From positions 599,004 through 663,003 of the forward strand of contig NZ_WJXZ01000001.1 in NCBI RefSeq assembly GCF_009668025.1: a stretch of DNA of 64,000 bases. The letters are read 5' to 3'. The stretch comes from Larkinella terrae. GTDB taxonomy: Bacteria; Bacteroidota; Bacteroidia; Cytophagales; Spirosomataceae. The notes under the pieces are model-generated. The model saw only the letters and a list, made by a program, of their open reading frames with translations. It did no database searches and was not told the origin of the DNA. Below, one piece after another: positions 24,835 to 33,244 of the stretch (positions are counted from its first letter, which is position 1; the number at the start of each line of letters is the position of its first letter). The translations under genes and the position numbers were made by a program.

Positions 24835-26526
24835 TTATTCAACGACTACAGTTCGGTCAGTATACTTAACGGTAGAACGGCCTTCCGACTGCACGATGTA
24901 GAGACCCAGCCGGTACTGGCCCGGTTGTATCATTTGTTTGGGAACATCTACGATAAAACCGGGAATGACCCGAAACGGATTGCGGTCCGACGGGCGGTTT
25001 TTAGCCGCGAACCGCAGATACGTACGGTTTTCCGATTTCAGAATCAAATAAATACCGCCGTTGTATCCCGATGGATAAGTTTCGTCTTTATCGGTAACAT
25101 TGATGTACGAACTGCCATCCGAAACCACCCAGGAAACTTTCTCCAGGGGCGTTGAAACGGGTTCGAACACGCGCTGTTCGTCCGACGAAACGCTGGGCGA
25201 AGGCAATTGATACCACCCGCGGTCTTTCATTATTTTCAGGTTATCCTCGATGTAGTCCGCAAAAGCCGAGTTCCGGCTGGCGCCAAGCCCGATCTGGTTG
25301 TACCGCTGATTAAACGATTGCACCTGCATGAGCTTGCGGTTTTCCGCGACGCGCGGCACGTTCACAACGTACGAAATCAGGTTAACCAGAAAAGCCGCGC
25401 CGAGAAAAACCGGAAGCCAGCGCCGACGGGCGGTTTCGGCCGCAGCATGACGCCCCCGCAGGTTGATAAAAATGAGGTAACCGACCGACCACAGCACTAG
25501 AATATACGTCCGGTAGGTTCCCCAAAGTACCATTCCAAAATCGAACCGAACCCGAAACAGGGCTACAATGGCGGTATTGGTCACTAAAAAAACGGCCGTA
25601 CCGAGCAAAAAACCGTTCCAGTGGGTCGGCGGTTTGGCGTTGAAAAATACCAGACGAATGGCCCAGACGCCCAGAAAAATAACGAGCACCAGACCAGCCG
25701 CGAAGGGCAGCACAAACCGCCAGGTCAGCGGCCAGGTGGGTATAAAATCGAAGAGACTGCCGGTGAATATCAAAAAACCGCTCAGGATCTGGAATGGGTG
25801 CGCCAGCAAATATGTGAACCCTTCCGTATTGCCCTGCTGAACGGGATACCCCAGGAAGTAGAGGTAAACGGCCAGGGCCGCCACTGCCAGCCAGCCTCCC
25901 AGGCGCAACCACTGCTTCTGGTAAACCAACACGGCAAAACCGCCCGCCCACACCAGCATTCCGTTGCCATTGCAGAACGTGGCAAAAAAACCCAGCACCA
26001 GGGCCAAGCCAAAACTGACCGGCGCGTTTTTCGCCAGTTGGTAGAGCGCCAGCAGAATCATCATGATCGTGGCGATGTACTGCAGGGTGTATACCGCCGT
26101 GAACGTCAGCAGGTTATTCTGGGCATTGAAAAGCAGGAACGGCACTGGCAGCAGATACCACCAGGGCAAGCTGGCCCGGCGAATGGTCCGGTAAAACAAA
26201 AACAGGACAACCAGCATGCACAGGTTGCCGATCAGCATGAGCGAATGAAAATTAATGGTGCCCGTCAACAGGTAATAAAGCCAGACCACCAGCCGGGACA
26301 GCACAACGCGGTGTTCGTTGTTGGGACGGAGCAGCGCGCTCCACTTTTCGGTCCAGGTGGGGGCGTCTAAAAACCGGTGCAGAAAATACGGAATATTCTC
26401 AAAATCATCGAACCAGGGAATGTCGAAACTGTAGCGGAAGAAGTAAACGAAAAACAGCAACACCGGCAACACCAACACCCCCCCGGCAATCAATGGATTT
26501 TCAAGAAGTCGATAAACGCTTTTCAT
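24835..26526 (-). CDS. Large polytopic membrane protein, probable GT-C-like
   Basis: A 563-residue protein with about 10-11 hydrophobic helices in the first ~400 residues and a ~150-residue soluble C-terminal domain with beta strands (the SYINVTDKDETYPSGYNGGI region). An acidic motif in the first extracytoplasmic loop (IPWFDDFENIPYFL) resembles the Asp motif of GT-C glycosyltransferases that use polyprenyl-phosphate sugars. With the GtrB-like gene downstream (51-nt gap) it forms a pair like GtrB/GtrC of serotype-conversion systems. The start is the ATG at 26526, 9 nt after the preceding gene. The exact function is inferred. Confidence 0.7.
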   Translation of the reverse strand: MKSVYRLLENPLIAGGVLVLPVLLFFVYFFRYSFDIPWFDDFENIPYFLHRFLDAPTWTEKWSALLRPNNEHRVVLSRLVVWLYYLLTGTINFHSLMLIGNLCMLVVLFLFYRTIRRASLPWWYLLPVPFLLFNAQNNLLTFTAVYTLQYIATIMMILLALYQLAKNAPVSFGLALVLGFFATFCNGNGMLVWAGGFAVLVYQKQWLRLGGWLAVAALAVYLYFLGYPVQQGNTEGFTYLLAHPFQILSGFLIFTGSLFDFIPTWPLTWRFVLPFAAGLVLVIFLGVWAIRLVFFNAKPPTHWNGFLLGTAVFLVTNTAIVALFRVRFDFGMVLWGTYRTYILVLWSVGYLIFINLRGRHAAAETARRRWLPVFLGAAFLVNLISYVVNVPRVAENRKLMQVQSFNQRYNQIGLGASRNSAFADYIEDNLKIMKDRGWYQLPSPSVSSDEQRVFEPVSTPLEKVSWVVSDGSSYINVTDKDETYPSGYNGGIYLILKSENRTYLRFAAKNRPSDRNPFRVIPGFIVDVPKQMIQPGQYRLGLYIVQSEGRSTVKYTDRTVVVE

Positions 26527-26534
26527 GCTGGTAT

Positions 26535-27275
26535 TTACGTGCGGTAGGTTCGGTAGATTTTGTATAATTCGACCGGCATCTGGAACATATACGACAGCTT
26601 GACCCGCGAATCGCTCTGCTCGATCCACTCCCGCAGCGGCATTTCGGCCACAAAATCACCCAGATTCGTTCGCCCGAAATGCTGAATAAGCCGGGCTAAA
26701 ATCTCGACATCGAACAACCAGGGGCTGATGAAGGGGCTTTTGAAAGCAACCGGAACGATAGCCCGCCGGAATAATTTGGCTCCGCATTGCGTATCATAAA
26801 CCGGCAGTTGCAGAATCAGGCTGATTCCGGTGGCAATCACCCGGCCGATGTAATGCCGCTGGGTGTTGCGCTGAATATGGGTGCCGAGGTGCTGAATGCG
26901 TGATCCCATGACCATTTGCCGGCCCGGGTTGCTGTCCAGATAAGCTTCAAGATCGTTGATGGCTTCCAGCGGAGTAGCCAGATCGGCGTCAAAATAACCG
27001 ATATAGTCGACGGCGGACGATTCCTGCATGTGAAGCATTCCGGCCCGGACGGCCCCGGCTTTGCCCTGGTTCTGTTCCAGATGAAGGACTTCGTTTTGTG
27101 CCGGATTACGTTGCGCCAGATGTTTCAACACCGCCAGCGTCTGGTCTTTACTGCCGTCGTTGACGAAGCAAAACCGCACATTCGGGTGACGTTGCTGGTA
27201 TTGTAGAAACGTGTCGGAAGGCAACCGACTGGCTTCGTTATAGCAGGGAATGATGATGCAAATGGTGGACGACAT
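26535..27275 (-). CDS. GT2 glycosyltransferase, dolichyl-phosphate glucosyltransferase-like
   Basis: A 246-residue GT-A enzyme starting MSSTICIIIPCYNEASRLP. It carries VNDGSKDQT, the DxD-type motif YFDADLATPLE, GSRIQHLGTHIQRN and YDTQCGAKLFRR, an arrangement typical of the Alg5/DPM-like group. There are no C-terminal membrane helices, in contrast to the other GT2 here. The ATG at 27275 lies 5 nt after the DUF6056-type gene stop and its own stop is 9 nt before the next start, so three genes form a tight operon for lipid-linked sugar transfer. Confidence 0.88.
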   Translation of the reverse strand: MSSTICIIIPCYNEASRLPSDTFLQYQQRHPNVRFCFVNDGSKDQTLAVLKHLAQRNPAQNEVLHLEQNQGKAGAVRAGMLHMQESSAVDYIGYFDADLATPLEAINDLEAYLDSNPGRQMVMGSRIQHLGTHIQRNTQRHYIGRVIATGISLILQLPVYDTQCGAKLFRRAIVPVAFKSPFISPWLFDVEILARLIQHFGRTNLGDFVAEMPLREWIEQSDSRVKLSYMFQMPVELYKIYRTYRT

Positions 27276-27280
27276 GAATA

Positions 27281-28723
27281 TTACGGCTTTTTTGCCGTTA
27301 ACGAGTCCAAAATAACCACTTTTTTTCCATAATACCCGGCTTCGCAGCGGTTCCACAAATGTTGCGGGTCTGCGGGGTCGATATCATTGTTGAATAAAGT
27401 CGGTGGTGTGGCGCTCAAAACCGGTAAGTGAGCCACCTCAATCGCGGGGTCATTGAGAATGCGCTGGCGGTCGGTCATGTCGCGGTTGTAAGCGGCCGCC
27501 CGGCCCGACAGCCAGTCGCCATAAATCTGGCGTAACGAGTTGCTTTTGTAAACATTGGCAGCAATCCAGAGCGCGGCAATGCCGGTTATCCAGACCGATT
27601 GGGCCATTTTCAGGCGCCGGTCGAACCAGATCCGGCGTTCGGTATGAACGACCCAAACCGTAATGACGTAAAACCACCCCAGCAGAAAAAAGGTATAGGT
27701 GACGTTCATCACGCGGGGGGCCGGGGCAATGCCAATGCCGTAATACGACGGAAAAATCAAACCGCCCAGTAAACCCAGCCAGAATAAGACGGCCAGCAAC
27801 GGGTGAATCATAAAAAACCGCCGGGCGGGATGATCGGACCGGGCCAGCCGCCGGACAATCGGAATCCAGAGAATGCCCAGCAGCAGGACGGGCGTTTTAA
27901 TAACCCATTCGACTATTGCTCCAGCCAGATAGCCAAAGGCGGCACCGGTCGAAAACAGAAAATCACCACTGTGGGGATTGCCGCCCATCCGAATGGCGTT
28001 TCCGGGTGCCCGGAATAAGAGCCAGGTCGAAAACAGAGCCATCACCAGTAAACCGACCAGAAACCAGTCCAACCGGCGAAGAAACACCAGTTGATAACCC
28101 AGCAAACCGCCCAGCACCAGCAATACCCAAACCAGATTGGTTTCACTGGACCCGACAATGGCAAAAACCAGGAAACACGCCCAGATGGTCGTCAGCGTTT
28201 TCAGCGGTTGGTGCCGAATGGAATACCAGCGGATGATAACCGTAAGCAGGTAAAAAGAAAAAATGGTCGGAATGGTGTAGGAGGCCACGGCGGCCAGCCA
28301 GAAAAAACTCTCGACGGGACTGGGTAAAACCAGGACGTACAAAAAGAAAATCAGGCCGACGGCAATCAGGCGCGTCCCGATGAACAGCGTGGGCAGCAGT
28401 TCGCTCACGAGACTATACAGCGACGCAATCCAGGCAATGACCAGCAGCGCCGGAATAAACCGGTAGGCATCGTACCAGCCCCAGACCAGCGGGCTAGCGT
28501 GAACGACCAGGTTGGAAAAATAACGTCCGGTCCAGCCGTCGTAATAGAATTTCTGCCCCTGCCAGATGCCGTATTTCAGGGCCGTATCGGCAAAACAGAA
28601 GTCATCGACGGCAGACGGGTGGTTATAGAACGAAAGAATCAGCAGCGGAAGCAACGCCAATCCAAACAGGAACAGAGCAACGGCGTTGCGGAGCGGGGAA
28701 AGATTCGTAATGGATTGCTTCAT
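27281..28723 (-). CDS. DUF6056-like polytopic membrane protein
   Basis: A 480-residue membrane protein with about ten helices. The first extracytoplasmic loop contains HPSAVDDFCFADTALKYG and YYDGWTGRYFSN, which I associate with the DUF6056 family of putative GT-C-type glycosyltransferases; the acidic DD motif would be the catalytic base. It heads the three-gene run with the Alg5-like and large membrane proteins. The role is probably transfer of a lipid-linked sugar to a surface acceptor, by inference from context only. Confidence 0.75.
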   Translation of the reverse strand: MKQSITNLSPLRNAVALFLFGLALLPLLILSFYNHPSAVDDFCFADTALKYGIWQGQKFYYDGWTGRYFSNLVVHASPLVWGWYDAYRFIPALLVIAWIASLYSLVSELLPTLFIGTRLIAVGLIFFLYVLVLPSPVESFFWLAAVASYTIPTIFSFYLLTVIIRWYSIRHQPLKTLTTIWACFLVFAIVGSSETNLVWVLLVLGGLLGYQLVFLRRLDWFLVGLLVMALFSTWLLFRAPGNAIRMGGNPHSGDFLFSTGAAFGYLAGAIVEWVIKTPVLLLGILWIPIVRRLARSDHPARRFFMIHPLLAVLFWLGLLGGLIFPSYYGIGIAPAPRVMNVTYTFFLLGWFYVITVWVVHTERRIWFDRRLKMAQSVWITGIAALWIAANVYKSNSLRQIYGDWLSGRAAAYNRDMTDRQRILNDPAIEVAHLPVLSATPPTLFNNDIDPADPQHLWNRCEAGYYGKKVVILDSLTAKKP

Positions 28724-28738
28724 TCGCTAATCAGTAAC

Positions 28739-29674
28739 TTAAGGATAATCAGTGCGGGTTGTTCCACGACTGATTTCAGTTGACGTTGCGGCCGTTTTCG
28801 AACGGGTTAAAACCGGATAAACCAGCACGGCTACCAGAATAATCAGCGTACCGGCGTAAAAACCGCCCGTCATCCGCTCGCGGTCGCCAAAAAACAACCA
28901 CGCCAGCATGATGCCATAAACTGGTTCCAGGTTAACCGTCAGATTGACCATGAACGCCGAAAACTTCCGCATCAGCCATACCGCGGCCGAATAGGCATAT
29001 ACCGTACAGACAAACGCCAGAATGGATATCCACAGCCAGTCGGTTGGCTGGGGCCACAACGCCGACGGTTTTTCCAAACCAAGCGCCAAATATAACCCCA
29101 GAAACAGCAGTGAACTACCACATGCCCCCGACATTTCGTAAAAGGTTATGGTCATCGCCGAATACCGCCGGGTGAACTGGCTGTTGATAATGGTGAAAAT
29201 GGACGCCAGCATGGCCGAAAAAACCGCCATCGACAGCCCGAGCGCCCGGTCGATTTCAAAGCGAAAAATCAGGTATAAACCCGCCATGACGACCACGCCC
29301 AGCACGATTTCGAGCAGTTTGAGCCGTCGGCGAATGAAAAGGGGTTCCAGCAAACTCGTCCACAACGACCCGGTGGCCATGCCCGCCAGACAAACCGACG
29401 CGTTGGCTACCCGGGCGGCTCCGAAGAAAAGCGTCCAGTGCAGAGCGATGACGGCTCCCGTTGCCAGCAGCTTGAATCGATCGGCCGAAGAAACCGCGCC
29501 CATTTTTTTCTGTAAAAAAAGCAAAACACCCAATCCGACAGCCGCCAGCAACGTCCGATACACCACCAGCGTCACCGCCGACACCGAGATCAACAGCCCC
29601 AGGATGGCCGTAAAGCCCCAGATCAATACCAGAAAATGCAGGTGCAGGTAATCGGTAGTTGTTGGTCGGTTCAT
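28739..29674 (-). CDS. EamA/DMT family transporter
   Basis: A 311-residue protein with ten predicted membrane helices in two EamA repeats (first ~10-140, second ~155-290). The second repeat ends with the usual NLEPVYGIMLAWLFFGDRE (E-P and G-E motif). Members export amino acids, sugars or other small metabolites; the substrate is unknown. The DUF6056-type gene starts 16 nt downstream of its stop, so it may be at the head of that transcript, while a family D hairpin separates it from the LptF/G gene. Confidence 0.9.
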   Translation of the reverse strand: MNRPTTTDYLHLHFLVLIWGFTAILGLLISVSAVTLVVYRTLLAAVGLGVLLFLQKKMGAVSSADRFKLLATGAVIALHWTLFFGAARVANASVCLAGMATGSLWTSLLEPLFIRRRLKLLEIVLGVVVMAGLYLIFRFEIDRALGLSMAVFSAMLASIFTIINSQFTRRYSAMTITFYEMSGACGSSLLFLGLYLALGLEKPSALWPQPTDWLWISILAFVCTVYAYSAAVWLMRKFSAFMVNLTVNLEPVYGIMLAWLFFGDRERMTGGFYAGTLIILVAVLVYPVLTRSKTAATSTEISRGTTRTDYP

Positions 29675-29680
29675 GAGCTT

Positions 29681-29760
29681 GGGGGTGAGGGCATGGGGGT
29701 AAGGGCATGGGGCAGAGAGTTATTTTTACCCTATCCCTTACCCCCATTCCCTCTGCCCCG
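29681..29760. repeat. Intergenic inverted repeat, family D (second copy)
   Basis: The purine-rich arm (29681-29719; words GGGGGTGAGGGCAT, GGGGGTAAGGGCAT and GGGGCAGAG) pairs with the pyrimidine-rich arm (29728-29760; CCCTATCCCTTACCCCC and CCCTCTGCCCC). It fills the gap from the LptF/G stop codon (29761-29763) to the EamA start (29674). Words and layout match 4791-4886. Confidence 0.78.
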
Positions 29761-30837
29761 TCACCTTGGAATGGTATTGTATAAAAGTACACCGATGGCG
29801 GTGAAAACGATATTGGGTAGCCAAACCGCAACAATCGGATTCAGATTCCCCGATTCGGCAATGCCTTTGGCCAGCATGAAAAAGAGCAGGTAAACAAACG
29901 CCAGGACAAACCCCAGCGCTACCTGCCAGCCAACGCCCCGGCGGCTTTTCCGGGCCGACATAATAACGCCGATGGCCGTCAGAATGATGATCGCAAACGG
30001 GCGCGTCTGCCGGGAGTATTTCTCCAGCAAATACGTTTCGACGCCGTCGGCACCCCGGCTGCTGAGCAGGTTGATGTAGTTGTCCAGCTCCGAAAACGTG
30101 AACGTTTCGTAAAGGCTGAAATCACTGTCGAAATCGGACGGATAGAGGTTAAGTAACGTATCTACTTTGGTCCCGTGCGTCAGTTCTTCCTGCAAGCCTT
30201 TGATCGTTCGCACGCTGTAATCGTATACCGTCCACTTCTTTTTTTCCGGGCTCCATTCGATGCGGTCGCCCGCCATCTTTTGCAGAAGCTGGTTGCCCTT
30301 CACCTGTTCAAGGGTAAACTTATAACCGGTATTGCTCTGATTATTATAGCTTTCCAGATAAGCATACACGTTGGGCGCTACCTTGATGTGAATATTCCGG
30401 CCCGAATAGGTGTAGGGATCTTTGGTGTATTTCAACTCGAAAGCGATCCGGGTCTGGTTGGCCCTGGGTACCACCCACCCCACCAGGAAATACGTAATGA
30501 TGCTGAGAATCAGTGCACCTATGCCGAACGGCAGCAGCAAGCGAACAAAGCTCATCCCGCTGCTCAACATGGCAATGATCTCCGATTTGGCCGCCAGCCG
30601 GGAAGTCATGAAAACCGTAGCGATGAACACCATCAGCGGGCTGATGTAATTGGCCCAGTACGGAATGAAATTGAGGTAATAATCGAACAGGATTTTGTCG
30701 CCGGGCGCTTTGTGCTTGTAAAAATCGTCCACTTTTTCGGTGTAATCGACCACGCAGACGATCAGCACGATGACCATTACAACAAAGAGGTACGTCAGCA
30801 AAAACCGTTTTAAAATATACCAATCGAGGAGTTTCAT
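29761..30837 (-). CDS. LptF/LptG family permease (YjgP/YjgQ)
   Basis: A 358-residue protein with six membrane helices, three before and three after a periplasmic beta-jellyroll domain (~residues 110-265). The N-terminus (LLDWYILKRFLLTYLFVVMV) and FIATVFMTSRLAAKSEIIAMLSSG, with the conserved coupling segment, are diagnostic of the LptF/G family, which extracts lipopolysaccharide from the inner membrane with LptB. The ATPase is not in this window. Whether it is LptF or LptG cannot be decided; Bacteroidota often have two such genes apart. Confidence 0.93.
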   Translation of the reverse strand: MKLLDWYILKRFLLTYLFVVMVIVLIVCVVDYTEKVDDFYKHKAPGDKILFDYYLNFIPYWANYISPLMVFIATVFMTSRLAAKSEIIAMLSSGMSFVRLLLPFGIGALILSIITYFLVGWVVPRANQTRIAFELKYTKDPYTYSGRNIHIKVAPNVYAYLESYNNQSNTGYKFTLEQVKGNQLLQKMAGDRIEWSPEKKKWTVYDYSVRTIKGLQEELTHGTKVDTLLNLYPSDFDSDFSLYETFTFSELDNYINLLSSRGADGVETYLLEKYSRQTRPFAIIILTAIGVIMSARKSRRGVGWQVALGFVLAFVYLLFFMLAKGIAESGNLNPIVAVWLPNIVFTAIGVLLYNTIPR

Positions 30838-30868
30838 GCAAGTTGGTTAAAGTCAGACCGGCCAGTGG

Positions 30869-31522
30869 CTAATTGACTAATAAATTCCGGGCCACTTCAT
30901 TACTGACAAACAACGTTTTTTCGTGATTAATCTGCACCGAAACGGATTTATCGAACGCGTTGACATCCTGCACCAGCACGCGGCAGCCCAGATTCAGACC
31001 GGTTTTGTCGAGATGCTGCAGAAATTCGGGGGAATGTTCGAGGACGCCCATCACCTGCACTTCCTCCCCGACCGTTACTTCCGACAATTTGGTGTATTCC
31101 ACGGTCGGCATATGCCCGGCCGGGCTCGGAATCGGGTCGCCGTGGGGATCGAATTGCGGATACCCCAGAAAAGCATCCAGTTTCTGAACCAGATCTTCCG
31201 AACGGATGTGTTCGAGTTCCTCGGCCATTTCGTGCACTTCATCCCAGCCAAAACCCAGTTTTTCGGACAGAAACACCTCCCAGATCCGGTGCCGGCGAAT
31301 CACTTTCAACGCCAGCCGTTCACCTTCTTCCGTCAACCGAACCCCCTGGTACTTTTTATAATGAATCAGTTGTTTTTCCGCCAGTTTCCGCAACATATCC
31401 GACACCGAAGCCGCCTTGGTGGCCGTCATTTCGGCCAGCGAATTGGTCGTTACTTCCCCTTCCTGACGCGCAGACAGGTAGTAAATGGTCTTCAGATAAT
31501 TTTCTTCCGTGAATGAATGCAT
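30869..31522 (-). CDS. mntR: DtxR/MntR family metal-dependent transcriptional regulator
   Basis: A 217-residue iron- or manganese-dependent repressor. It has the N-terminal winged helix (TNSLAEMTATKAASVSDML), the dimerisation/metal-binding domain with H, E and D residues (HRIWEVFLSEKLGFGWDEVH, EELEHIRSEDLVQKL, PHGDPIP) and a C-terminal SH3-like/FeoA domain (residues ~145-217). It is divergent from the Nramp gene mntH, and a perfect 16-bp palindrome lies between the two, so it probably represses manganese uptake when metal is plentiful. The start is the ATG at 31522. Confidence 0.92.
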   Translation of the reverse strand: MHSFTEENYLKTIYYLSARQEGEVTTNSLAEMTATKAASVSDMLRKLAEKQLIHYKKYQGVRLTEEGERLALKVIRRHRIWEVFLSEKLGFGWDEVHEMAEELEHIRSEDLVQKLDAFLGYPQFDPHGDPIPSPAGHMPTVEYTKLSEVTVGEEVQVMGVLEHSPEFLQHLDKTGLNLGCRVLVQDVNAFDKSVSVQINHEKTLFVSNEVARNLLVN

Positions 31523-31643
31523 AGGTGCAGGGCAAATTGGTCATTCGCCCAATCTCTATTTGCTACAACAGGAAACGACAGATGACCGATTCATCTGCTA
31601 TTCCTGCACACAAATTTAGATTTTTATTATCGTTCAAAAAATT

Positions 31644-31659
31644 TTTAGACTAGTCTAAA
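31644..31659. promoter_or_regulatory. MntR-type operator, perfect palindrome
   Basis: TTTAGACTAGTCTAAA is a perfect 16-bp palindrome in the mntR-mntH intergenic region. It ends 21 nt before the mntH -7 box, so a bound dimer would cover the -33 region. Half-site-like TTTAGAA copies occur downstream near 31666 and 31698. The sequence matches the general form of DtxR/MntR family boxes. Confidence 0.8.
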
Positions 31660-31680
31660 TTTTTATTTAGAAACATTTGA

Positions 31681-31688
31681 TATATTTG
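31681..31688 (+). promoter_or_regulatory. mntH promoter -7 element
   Basis: TATATTTG matches the Bacteroidota -7 consensus TAnnTTTG exactly, 41 nt before the mntH start codon and just downstream of the palindromic operator. Confidence 0.7.
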
Positions 31689-31729
31689 TTGCGTTATTTA
31701 GAAGAATAGTTTTGTAGCAGTCTAACGCT

Positions 31730-33070
31730 ATGGTAACGAATGAACCGACCACAAGAATGGCAAAAGGATGGAAGTCCGATAATTTAACCAAATCATTGCC
31801 AGAAGTTCACGCCAGCATTCCCGTTCCGGAAACCGGTTCGTTTTTGAAGCGATTGATGGCTTTTGCCGGGCCCGGTTTAATGGTGGCTGTCGGGTATATG
31901 GACCCGGGTAACTGGGCAACCGACATTGCCGGTGGTTCGCGATTTGGTTATACCTTATTGTCGGTTATCCTGATTTCCAACCTGTTCGCAATGCTTTTGC
32001 AGCACCTGTCGCTCAAGTTAGGCATTGCCACAGGCCGGGATTTGGCGCAGGCCTGCCGCGATCATTACAGCCGACCGGTTTCGGTGGCCCTGTGGGTGTT
32101 GTGCGAAATTGCGATTGCAGCCTGCGATCTGGCCGAAGTCATCGGTTCGGCGATTGCGTTGAATCTGCTGTTCGGCATTCCGTTGGCCGTTGGCGTTTGC
32201 ATCACGGCCCTGGATGTCCTGGTCCTGCTGTATCTTCAGCACAAAGGTTTTCGCTGGCTGGAAAGCATTGTTGGCGCGCTGATTTTTGTCATTTTGCTCT
32301 GTTTCGCATACGAAATCATCCTGGCTCAACCCGCCGTTGCGGCCGTTTTGGGCGGTCTGGTTCCGCATAAAGAAGTCATTACCAATCCCGACATGCTCTA
32401 CATTGCCATCGGGATTCTGGGCGCGACGGTGATGCCCCATAATCTATATCTGCATTCCAGCATTGTCCAGACCCGCGATTTCGCCCAGACCGAAAGCGGC
32501 CGCCGAAACGCCATCAAGTTTGCAACCATCGACTCGACGTTGTCGTTGTTTCTCGCTTTTTTCATCAACGCGGCCATTCTGATTCTGTCGGCTGCCGCTT
32601 TCCACACCTCTGGGAATCACCAGGTTGCCGATATTACCGATGCGCACCGCCTGCTCGATCCGCTGCTGGGAGCCACGCTGGCCAGTGTGGTGTTTGCCGT
32701 AGCCCTGCTGGCGTCGGGCCAGAACTCGACCCTGACCGGCACCCTGGCGGGGCAGATCGTAATGGAAGGTTTTCTGGACATTCGGCTCAAACCCTGGCTC
32801 CGTCGGCTCATTACCCGCCTGATCGCCATTGTTCCGGCGCTGATCGTTACGGTTTTATACGGCGAAAAAGGCACGTCAGAACTGCTGGTTTTCAGCCAGG
32901 TAGTGCTGTCCATTCAACTGAGTTTCGCCGTTGTGCCGCTGGTTTTGTTCACCAGTGATAAATTAAAAATGGGGATTTTTGTCAATCCGCGCTGGCTGAC
33001 GGTGCTGAGCTGGGCTGTGGCCGGACTGATCATCGTGCTGAACGTGGTGCTGCTGGCGGGTACGGTTTAA
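31730..33070 (+). CDS. mntH: Nramp family divalent metal ion transporter
   Basis: A 446-residue proton-coupled Mn2+/Fe2+ importer with 11 membrane helices. The metal-binding DPGNW motif is at residues ~58-62 ([10 protein letters not shown]) and [10 protein letters not shown], with the second-helix metal ligand, at ~233-242. It lies divergent from mntR and carries the predicted operator in its promoter. The N-terminal ~40 residues are cytoplasmic and hydrophilic. The gene is complete. Confidence 0.96.
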   Translation: MVTNEPTTRMAKGWKSDNLTKSLPEVHASIPVPETGSFLKRLMAFAGPGLMVAVGYMDPGNWATDIAGGSRFGYTLLSVILISNLFAMLLQHLSLKLGIATGRDLAQACRDHYSRPVSVALWVLCEIAIAACDLAEVIGSAIALNLLFGIPLAVGVCITALDVLVLLYLQHKGFRWLESIVGALIFVILLCFAYEIILAQPAVAAVLGGLVPHKEVITNPDMLYIAIGILGATVMPHNLYLHSSIVQTRDFAQTESGRRNAIKFATIDSTLSLFLAFFINAAILILSAAAFHTSGNHQVADITDAHRLLDPLLGATLASVVFAVALLASGQNSTLTGTLAGQIVMEGFLDIRLKPWLRRLITRLIAIVPALIVTVLYGEKGTSELLVFSQVVLSIQLSFAVVPLVLFTSDKLKMGIFVNPRWLTVLSWAVAGLIIVLNVVLLAGTV

Positions 33071-33244
33071 TGGAGAAAACCGGGATATAAAATAACGAAA
33101 GCAGGAAAGAAGAAAGTCGATGCGGTTTGGATAAAAGGATGGTCGCTCCTTTTTCCGGTTCGTCATCAATTTTCTCCTTTTTTTAGCGTTATCTTTACCC
33201 GGATTTCACCAGCCGAACCTGAATTAGCACGGCGTTTATTCTCT

